This document shows, one piece after another, positions 32,457-37,562 of a DNA stretch of 37,562 nucleotides. The notes under the pieces are model-generated. The model searched no databases. It was given only the letters and a program-made list of their open reading frames with translations, and was not told where the DNA came from. Location: the NCBI GenBank assembly GCA_017649485.1, contig JAGCGS010000059.1, positions 1 through 37,562 on the forward strand, given 5' to 3'. Within the stretch, counting starts at the first letter, position 1, and each line of letters opens with the position of its first letter. The translations under genes and the position numbers were made by a program. This DNA comes from Bacteroidaceae bacterium (GTDB taxonomy: Bacteria > Bacteroidota > Bacteroidia > Bacteroidales > Bacteroidaceae).

Positions 32457-34010
32457 TTAATATTTTTCTGTTAACAATTCTCCCATTGTAGTATCTGTAA
32501 ACGTATGCCATATTTCCAATGAGATTGGCTTGTAATCGTCAAACAACTGACACAAATACTCAATCTCAAATACAAGTCGAAAATCTTTGGGGTCTTCGTC
32601 TGGTTGACCTTCTTTTCGTGTTCCGACTCTGGCTATTTTGATGAAATACAAGTCTTTTATCCCCTTACCTTTAAAATAAGGCATAAAATAATATAACTTG
32701 TTAAGTGCAACCGTAGCAGGGAATTTCTTTCCAGTATAGTATATCTTCGCAGTTTTGTGAAGATATTGTTCGACATTGTCTTTCTTTACAAGAGAAATGA
32801 GTACGTTTCTTTCTCTGTTTAGAGTCTTCAGCTTCGGAGGCATCTTTCCATATTTAAGGCAAAGATCTTCGCGAACAACATTGTTCACGATTTCTCCATC
32901 CTCATACATATCAAAGAGCTCAAGAAAGTTTAATTGTTTATATATTGGTGCTGGTTTCTTCTCTTCGACAGGGCAGAAAGCTCCAGCAGGATGACTCTTC
33001 ATATATGCATTGATTTCATCTTCATTAAGTTGTCCATGGTCAACAATTGCCTTCTCTAATTGTTTGGCAACATACCACATGAAGACAGGTGGAACAGCAT
33101 TTCCTATCTGTTTATATGATTTTGGCTCAGAATCATTCAGCATAAAGTTATCTGGAAATGATTGGATTCGTGCAGCCTCTCTGGGAGTGAATCTTCTATA
33201 TAGTTCAGTCGCTGGGTCTACCAACAAAAGCGGATCACGAGAATTGATACTCGTTTTAGCAAGATGAGCTGTAACCGTAAGACATGGTTTGGACAAATCT
33301 TGCCATAATCCTCGCTTCATGTTTTTTTTGGCATTCTTCATGCCCTCAACTGCTTTTTGCGAAAAATAATACTTTTTCTCTTCAATGTCAAGTTTGTCAA
33401 TAACAGCACCTAATGGAGTTGCAGTTTCTTCTGTGCATATAGGTGTTGGGAATTCATAATTGAAAACCAAATCATTTCGGATGCCAATGATTATAACTCG
33501 TTCTCGTCGTTGAGGAACGCCAAACTCAACAGCTTTAAGTAGTCTAAACTGCACTCTGTAGCCACATTGACAAAATTCGCCAATTATTTTATTCACAATG
33601 CTTCCACCCTTAAGGGTCATAAGACCCTTCACATTTTCGCAAATGAAGTACTTCGGCTGCTTTGTTTGCAGAAATCTTACTATCTGCTTGTAGAGGTTTG
33701 CACGAGCATCATTGGTGTCTTTAGTTGGATTAACTGTGCTAAACGATTGGCAAGGGAATCCGCCAATCATTACATCCACATCTGGGGTCGCATTAAAATC
33801 AACCTCAGTTACGTCAGCACATACTGCCTTATGCTTGAAGTTCTTGTTGTATGTCTCTACAGCCCAGCGATCGAAATCTGCTGCATATACTATTTCAAAA
33901 GGTAGTTCATCATACACTTTTCCCAAGTACTGAAAGCCACCAACCATGCCGAGGTCAGAGCCACCACAGCCACAAAACAAAGAAGCTACTTTTAATTTAT
34001 TACTGGGCAT
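32457..34010 (-). CDS. C5 cytosine-specific DNA methyltransferase with C-terminal extension
   Basis: 517 residues. Motif I VASLFCGCGGSDLGM, motif IV GGFPCQSFSTVNPT with catalytic Cys87, motif VI FICENVKGLM, motif VIII QRRERVIIIG, a short target-recognition region (KPCLTVTAHLAKTSINSRDP), and motifs IX-X (RRFTPREAARIQSFPDNF, IGNAVPP) are all present up to about residue 320. The last 190 residues are an extra domain containing KFPATVALNKLYYFMPYFKG and GIKDLYFIKIARVGTRKEG, which could be a PUA/EVE-like fold. It methylates cytosine at C5 in a sequence not predictable here. Its 5' end overlaps the stop of the upstream DUF3883 gene by 11 bases. Confidence 0.9.
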   Translation of the reverse strand: MPSNKLKVASLFCGCGGSDLGMVGGFQYLGKVYDELPFEIVYAADFDRWAVETYNKNFKHKAVCADVTEVDFNATPDVDVMIGGFPCQSFSTVNPTKDTNDARANLYKQIVRFLQTKQPKYFICENVKGLMTLKGGSIVNKIIGEFCQCGYRVQFRLLKAVEFGVPQRRERVIIIGIRNDLVFNYEFPTPICTEETATPLGAVIDKLDIEEKKYYFSQKAVEGMKNAKKNMKRGLWQDLSKPCLTVTAHLAKTSINSRDPLLLVDPATELYRRFTPREAARIQSFPDNFMLNDSEPKSYKQIGNAVPPVFMWYVAKQLEKAIVDHGQLNEDEINAYMKSHPAGAFCPVEEKKPAPIYKQLNFLELFDMYEDGEIVNNVVREDLCLKYGKMPPKLKTLNRERNVLISLVKKDNVEQYLHKTAKIYYTGKKFPATVALNKLYYFMPYFKGKGIKDLYFIKIARVGTRKEGQPDEDPKDFRLVFEIEYLCQLFDDYKPISLEIWHTFTDTTMGELLTEKY

Positions 34011-35430
34011 ATCTTTTTTCTATTACTGATGCATCAAAATTCATCTGATAGATTGTTGGATAAACCTCTATCTCTCCATTCTCTGCTTTTTTAAATGGAT
34101 TCTGTATTCGTATGATGAAAGTTTTTGTCTTGGTGAAATAAACTCTGTAAATGTTGTAATAATCACCATATTGTTCGGCTGCTACCCATTCTTTTGCTGT
34201 GATGTTTAGTGAATCCATCCATGAGGGACTATCAAAAGAGGGTTCAGTAACTCGTTTTGTAGCCTTCACTTCTATATAACGCGCAAATTCCGGACGTGAA
34301 GGATTCTCGTCTGCTTCAATAGAGGAAATATCATACCCAAGCCCTTTAGTTTTACCAAGTAGTAAGACTTTATTGACAAGCCTTTCTCGGTAATTGCGTA
34401 CTCGTTCTTGTTCTAAACGGAAGACCAGGGCTTCTCCTTCGTCCCCCAAATCTACAGTGGATTTAGTGGCTCCAGAATGAGCTTTTTGTTCATCGCGACC
34501 AAGTATAACGACATTACCACGAAACTTTGTATGAACGTTAATTAGGTCTTGATTAAACTGCCCATATACTTTTTTCCACTCTTCCAAATAAATCGCTTTT
34601 TCTGCCGTTGAGCCAATTTCATACTTGTAAGCATCGAAGATAAAATCTTCTTTGTGTTTGAGGAAGCAAGCGATGGCATTTGTTTCTTCCTTGTTGAGCC
34701 AAATATAAGTTGCGTCAGTTTCAATAATGTTAGCAAGTTCAAGTAAGTTGAATTGCTCTTTAATATGTTGCCAATCGCGCGAACCTGACAATTTTTCCCT
34801 TTTGACTTTATTCTTACGGTCAGACATAATCTGGTCATAAACTATACTGCAAGGAACATTCCCTTGCAAAACATCCAGATTGTTCAAAACATAATATCCT
34901 ACCTCTTGCTTTGTAAGAATCTCTTTCTCTGGTTGACTTTGTGCATAATACAAGAGGTCAACTACATAACAAAATGGTTTCAGATGAATTTTGTTTTTTA
35001 TGTCTTCTTCAATAAACTGAAACCACTTTGCTCCATTGGGGAATTGGAAGTTCAAACAAAGGTTCTTGAAGAAAGTTGGATAATCATCATTTTCTATTAG
35101 ATACTTACATGATTCAGACTCGTTAATGTAAGTTCTATCTGTCTCAAAATCGTAGTATGGATAATATAATCCTAGTAAGGTACCAGCGACTTCTGTAAGA
35201 TGATTCTGGACGGTTTTCTTGTTACTATCAGAAAGTTGATCATATGCTTCTGTCCCAAAAAGAGCTTTGGAAAGTGTTTTGAAACAAGAAGTCTTAAACT
35301 GATCTTCTTCACAAGGACAAAATTTGTGAACCATATTTGCATACAGTGGAAGCAAATCTTCCATATCTGTTTGGCTCTTACCACGAATAATGGTACAGCG
35401 ATACTGATTTGTAGGATTATACATACCCAT
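34000..35430 (-). CDS. DUF3883 domain protein, probable restriction nuclease
   Basis: 476 residues. The first 300 residues are unassigned and largely helical (CTIIRGKSQTDMEDLLPLYA, HKFCPCEEDQFKTSCFKTLS, a winged-helix-like KEILTKQEVGYYVLNNLDVL). The C-terminal DUF3883 region begins STVDLGDEGEALVFRLEQ near 325, with ARYIEVKATKRVTEPSFDSP near 385 as the predicted catalytic strand and QYGDYYNIYRVYF after it. Located between two methyltransferases and overlapping the second by 11 bases, it is most simply the nuclease partner of the first. ATG 35430 lies one base past the upstream stop; ATG 35424 is an alternative. Confidence 0.8.
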   Translation of the reverse strand: MGMYNPTNQYRCTIIRGKSQTDMEDLLPLYANMVHKFCPCEEDQFKTSCFKTLSKALFGTEAYDQLSDSNKKTVQNHLTEVAGTLLGLYYPYYDFETDRTYINESESCKYLIENDDYPTFFKNLCLNFQFPNGAKWFQFIEEDIKNKIHLKPFCYVVDLLYYAQSQPEKEILTKQEVGYYVLNNLDVLQGNVPCSIVYDQIMSDRKNKVKREKLSGSRDWQHIKEQFNLLELANIIETDATYIWLNKEETNAIACFLKHKEDFIFDAYKYEIGSTAEKAIYLEEWKKVYGQFNQDLINVHTKFRGNVVILGRDEQKAHSGATKSTVDLGDEGEALVFRLEQERVRNYRERLVNKVLLLGKTKGLGYDISSIEADENPSRPEFARYIEVKATKRVTEPSFDSPSWMDSLNITAKEWVAAEQYGDYYNIYRVYFTKTKTFIIRIQNPFKKAENGEIEVYPTIYQMNFDASVIEKRYAQ

Positions 35431-35431
35431 A

Positions 35432-36472
35432 TTATTTTAGTTGTTTCTTAATTTCATTAGCAATCACTTCTGCCATCAGCGGTGGAACGGCATTGCCTAT
35501 CTGTTTCAGTTTACTGGTCTTGTTGCCAATAAACACAAATGAATCAGGGAAAGACTGAAATCTTGCGCTTTCACGTGCTGATGGGACTCTATTATATTCA
35601 TAATGGAAATGATGAAAATGCCCCGTATCTATAGTAATACTTGGGCGCTTACTATTTAGTCGCGTCCATGCGATATGCACTTTTCTTGTGTTTTGTAATT
35701 CTACAGGTAAGTCTTTATAGTTTCCTCCATCGGGAACCATTGCAATGATTTCCTTTGTCCTGTCGTTATGAATGGTTATTTCGTGATTATAAAGTTTTTC
35801 ACACCCACGTCTCATAAGCCTCTGATAATCGGTAAGTGGTGGCGAAGGATAATTTCCCCCATCTTCTATGCCTTCTTCTGGTAAATCCGAAATAGCCTCT
35901 TTAGATGTAACAGGATGATTTACTGTTGGTTGTGGAAATGCAAATTCTTTTCCTTCTAACATTCCAACAAATATAGCTCTTCTTCTATTCTGAGGGACGC
36001 CATAATCTGCAGCAAGCAGAACCTTATAAGTTACCTTGTATCCAAGTTCAGAAAAATCCTTTATAATAGCTTCCCTCACTGCACCGTCGCCTATTGACAA
36101 TATGTTTGGCACATTTTCCAAAACAAAGGCTTTCGGTTTAAAAAATGCAACCATGCGAACAAAACTTTTATAAAGATTGTTTCTGTCATCATCAACAATA
36201 CGTTTCCCTGCAATAGAAAAACCTTGACAAGGAGGTCCACCAATGATAACATCTACCTTTTCGTAATTAATCGCTTTATTCACTTCTTCCACGGGCAGAG
36301 TAGCCAAATCTGCACAAAGGGTGTTGTCATTTTTATGATTACGCCGATATGTTTTTAAAGCATCTTCCCACATGTCAATACCAAGCAGAACATTATATCC
36401 TGCATTTTCAAAGCCAAGGGAAAGTCCTCCGCAGCCACAAAATAAATCTATGATATTCAATTTTCTCCCCAT
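35432..36472 (-). CDS. C5 cytosine-specific DNA methyltransferase
   Basis: 346 residues, a standard-length enzyme. Motif I NIIDLFCGCGGLSLGFENAG, motif IV IIGGPPCQGFSIAGKR with catalytic Cys82, motif VI FVLENVPN, motif VIII YGVPQNRRRAIFVGM, and the TRD between about 225 and 290 including RPSITIDTGHFHHFHY. Motif IX SARESARFQSFPDSF and motif X KQIGNAVPPLMA close it. Its TRD differs entirely from that of the other methyltransferase, so the two recognise different sequences or different strands of one asymmetric site. It follows the XRE regulator by 10 bases. Confidence 0.93.
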   Translation of the reverse strand: MGRKLNIIDLFCGCGGLSLGFENAGYNVLLGIDMWEDALKTYRRNHKNDNTLCADLATLPVEEVNKAINYEKVDVIIGGPPCQGFSIAGKRIVDDDRNNLYKSFVRMVAFFKPKAFVLENVPNILSIGDGAVREAIIKDFSELGYKVTYKVLLAADYGVPQNRRRAIFVGMLEGKEFAFPQPTVNHPVTSKEAISDLPEEGIEDGGNYPSPPLTDYQRLMRRGCEKLYNHEITIHNDRTKEIIAMVPDGGNYKDLPVELQNTRKVHIAWTRLNSKRPSITIDTGHFHHFHYEYNRVPSARESARFQSFPDSFVFIGNKTSKLKQIGNAVPPLMAEVIANEIKKQLK

Positions 36473-36482
36473 TTAAATACCA

Positions 36483-36689
36483 TTACAGATTCTCTGTAGA
36501 ATTAAGTAAGTCCTTTACGTCAACTTTTAATGTTCTCGCAATCTGGTCGAGGGTGTTCAAATCTGGTTGAACAACATTGTTGCACCATTTGCTAACAGTA
36601 CAAGCAGACTTGCCTACTTGTCCTGCTAACCACTTGCTGGTTTTCTCTTGCTCTGCAAGAACTGCTTTTATACGATTTAACTTTGCCAT
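36483..36689 (-). CDS. Small XRE-family regulator of the R-M operon
   Basis: 68 residues from ATG 36689. A helix-turn-helix of the XRE/Cro type is clear: KTSKWLAGQVGKSACTVSKW then CNNVVQPDLNTLDQIARTLK and VDVKDLLN. Its position as first gene before a methyltransferase is that of a controller (C) protein, which times methyltransferase and nuclease expression after entry into a new host. No convincing palindromic C-box was found in the 50 bases upstream. Confidence 0.88.
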   Translation of the reverse strand: MAKLNRIKAVLAEQEKTSKWLAGQVGKSACTVSKWCNNVVQPDLNTLDQIARTLKVDVKDLLNSTENL

Positions 36690-36716
36690 GATAGTATATA
36701 AAGATAAAGTTTGGTG

Positions 36717-36724
36717 CAAAGTTA
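36717..36724 (-). promoter_or_regulatory. Probable -7 box of the R-M operon
   Basis: TAACTTTG on the minus strand lies 27 bases before the XRE ATG. The -33 element is poor, which would suit a promoter needing activation by the XRE protein. Confidence 0.5.
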
Positions 36725-36786
36725 ATAAAATTCTGTGGTAATGACGATTTTATTCCCGACTAAATCACAAAACGCTCTATAATTTC

Positions 36787-36812
36787 TTTGATATTATGGC
36801 GAAATGCCATAT
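36787..36812. repeat. Right copy of the R-M island end repeat
   Basis: TTTGATATTATG, then GCGAAATG, then CCATAT: the left-end sequence (30277) with an 8-base insert, which creates the small hairpin TATGGC-gaaat-GCCATA (36795-36811). It lies 98 bases upstream of the XRE start. The stretch 36813-36968 shows nothing recognisable. Confidence 0.45.
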
Positions 36813-36968
36813 AAAGTATCCACTTAATCATTTACATTCTTCGTTTCTTTGAAAACAGCCAACCTATCCCCAGCTTAGCTAACTTCTATTTATTTACCCT
36901 TCACACTAAATACTAAATTCAAAGCCATCCTCAAATGCCCAAAATTGGATAATTGCCGTTGTTTTGTT

Positions 36969-37217
36969 TTAGCGAAACTTGGCGGCACCTCGGTATAGTT
37001 CATGCAAGTATGGCTCTACTCTCGGTTTGCACAAGTTTTCCAAGTTAAGATTTATTGAGCAGATGTTTTCATTGGGGTTTTCTCAAATTTTTGTTTCCAG
37101 TAGCTTCACGGCAAAGGTGATGCCTATGACCTTGGCAAGTTGTTCGCGAGTAGTGAAAGGATGCTTGTGTATTTCGTCAAGAATCATTTCTAGGGCAGCA
37201 GTAGGATCTTCTTCCAT
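36969..37217 (-). pseudogene. Small gene remnant with an in-frame stop
   Basis: ATG 37217 opens 44 codons (MEEDPTAALEMILDEIHKHP, FTTREQLAKVIGITFAVKLL) to a TGA at 37085-37083. The same frame then stays open for 37 more codons (LENLCKPRVEPYLHELYRGA) to a TAA at 36969. The first half is helical and protein-like. Either a 44-residue protein or a longer gene broken by TGA. I do not recognise the family. Confidence 0.35.
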
Positions 37218-37226
37218 GTTTTTTCC

Positions 37227-37290
37227 TCGTTCGGACGGATTTTGTAATCCGAAAAAAATATTTATTGCATTACAAATCCGAACGAACAGG
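37227..37290. repeat. REP-like palindromic element, second copy
   Basis: The unit opens TCGTTCGGACGGATT and closes AATCCGAACGAACAGG, enclosing TGTAATCC and an A/T-rich middle (GAAAAAAATATTTATTGCATTA). It is a condensed version of 30018-30141 in the same orientation. Confidence 0.75.
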
Positions 37291-37442
37291 CATAAAACAG
37301 AATAAGCCCCGTACAACCTACACGAGTGAGCTACGTCAACGTAACCTTTCAGTTGCAAAGGACTCATTTCTGATGCAAAAATAAGAATAAGTTATCAAAC
37401 CACCAAACATTTTCATAAATTTGTTTGATTGGATATGGGGAT

Positions 37443-37472
37443 TCACTTACTCACTTACTCACTTACTCACTT
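37443..37472. repeat. 8-bp tandem repeats (ACTTACTC), third site
   Basis: More than three copies of ACTTACTC, ending ACTTCGGACA. Same orientation as at 30001 and opposite to 25055. The remaining 90 bases to the window edge are A/T-rich with two ATGGTACAGG words (37497 and 37514) and no gene. Confidence 0.85.
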
Positions 37473-37562
37473 CGGACATTGGGGTTTTTGGATTTGATGG
37501 TACAGGGATAGCTATGGTACAGGTATTATTTTATATCTATATATTATATATATTATAAATAA

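Noticed and set aside
36725-36786. A C-box operator upstream of the XRE gene
   Set aside because: I looked for paired palindromes of the GACT/AGTC type and saw none convincing.

Overview
The window looks like a chromosomal segment of a Bacteroidales bacterium (Bacteroidota), perhaps Prevotella- or Bacteroides-like. The evidence is of several kinds. Many genes are preceded by the Bacteroidota promoter signature, a TAnnTTTG -7 box, in several cases with TTG or TTTG about 19-21 bp upstream. Several families are typical of the order: DUF3791/DUF3990, BT4734-type VirE primases, the DUF4922 and SpoIID/AmpG cluster, and lipoproteins of the DUF4369/thioredoxin type. Intergenic DNA carries GATTACAAATC-type palindromes and 7- and 8-bp tandem repeats. 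No rRNA, tRNA or CRISPR was seen.

Layout. (1) 1-4.3 kb is an accessory region. It holds the tail of an ABC permease, a decayed DUF4143 ATPase pseudogene, and an operon DUF3791-DUF3990-DUF262/DUF1524 (GmrSD-like nuclease) with a clear promoter. A complex repeat field follows (22-bp tandem units, REP-like palindromes, then a symmetric block bounded by 40-bp inverted repeats). (2) 4.3-5.7 kb is a VapE-type helicase gene with its own promoter and terminator, directly beside that symmetric block, which could be its replication origin. (3) 5.7-24.5 kb is mostly chromosomal housekeeping. One minus-strand operon (SSS symporter, GT2 glycosyltransferase, DUF4922, SpoIID, AmpG-like MFS) looks like cell-wall sugar or muropeptide salvage. 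It is followed by YifB/ComM, a thioredoxin-like lipoprotein, an OmpA/TPR lipoprotein and XerD. Divergent from XerD is a plus-strand operon aroQ - O-methyltransferase - metallophosphoesterase - LtaS-like sulfatase. A secreted beta-helix protein converges on it. (4) 24.5-29.9 kb is a minus-strand VirE-type primase/helicase cluster with small unknown proteins and an M15 peptidase, edged by 8-bp tandem repeats. (5) 30.2-36.8 kb is a compact, AT-rich restriction-modification island. It reads from an XRE regulator through a C5 methyltransferase, a DUF3883 nuclease, a second C5 methyltransferase with a C-terminal extension and an Mrr nuclease to a second DUF3883 nuclease. (6) 36.8-37.5 kb holds a short possible gene remnant, a second copy of the REP-like element and 8-bp tandem repeats.

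The most interesting parts are the R-M island and the VapE-origin pair. The island has two distinct cytosine methyltransferases and three nucleases of the PD-(D/E)XK type in one operon, with a short near-identical sequence at each immediate end. In the VapE-origin pair, a symmetric array of palindromes sits just upstream of a superfamily-3-like helicase. Heptanucleotide repeats that run through start and stop codons at three operon junctions are a third unusual theme.
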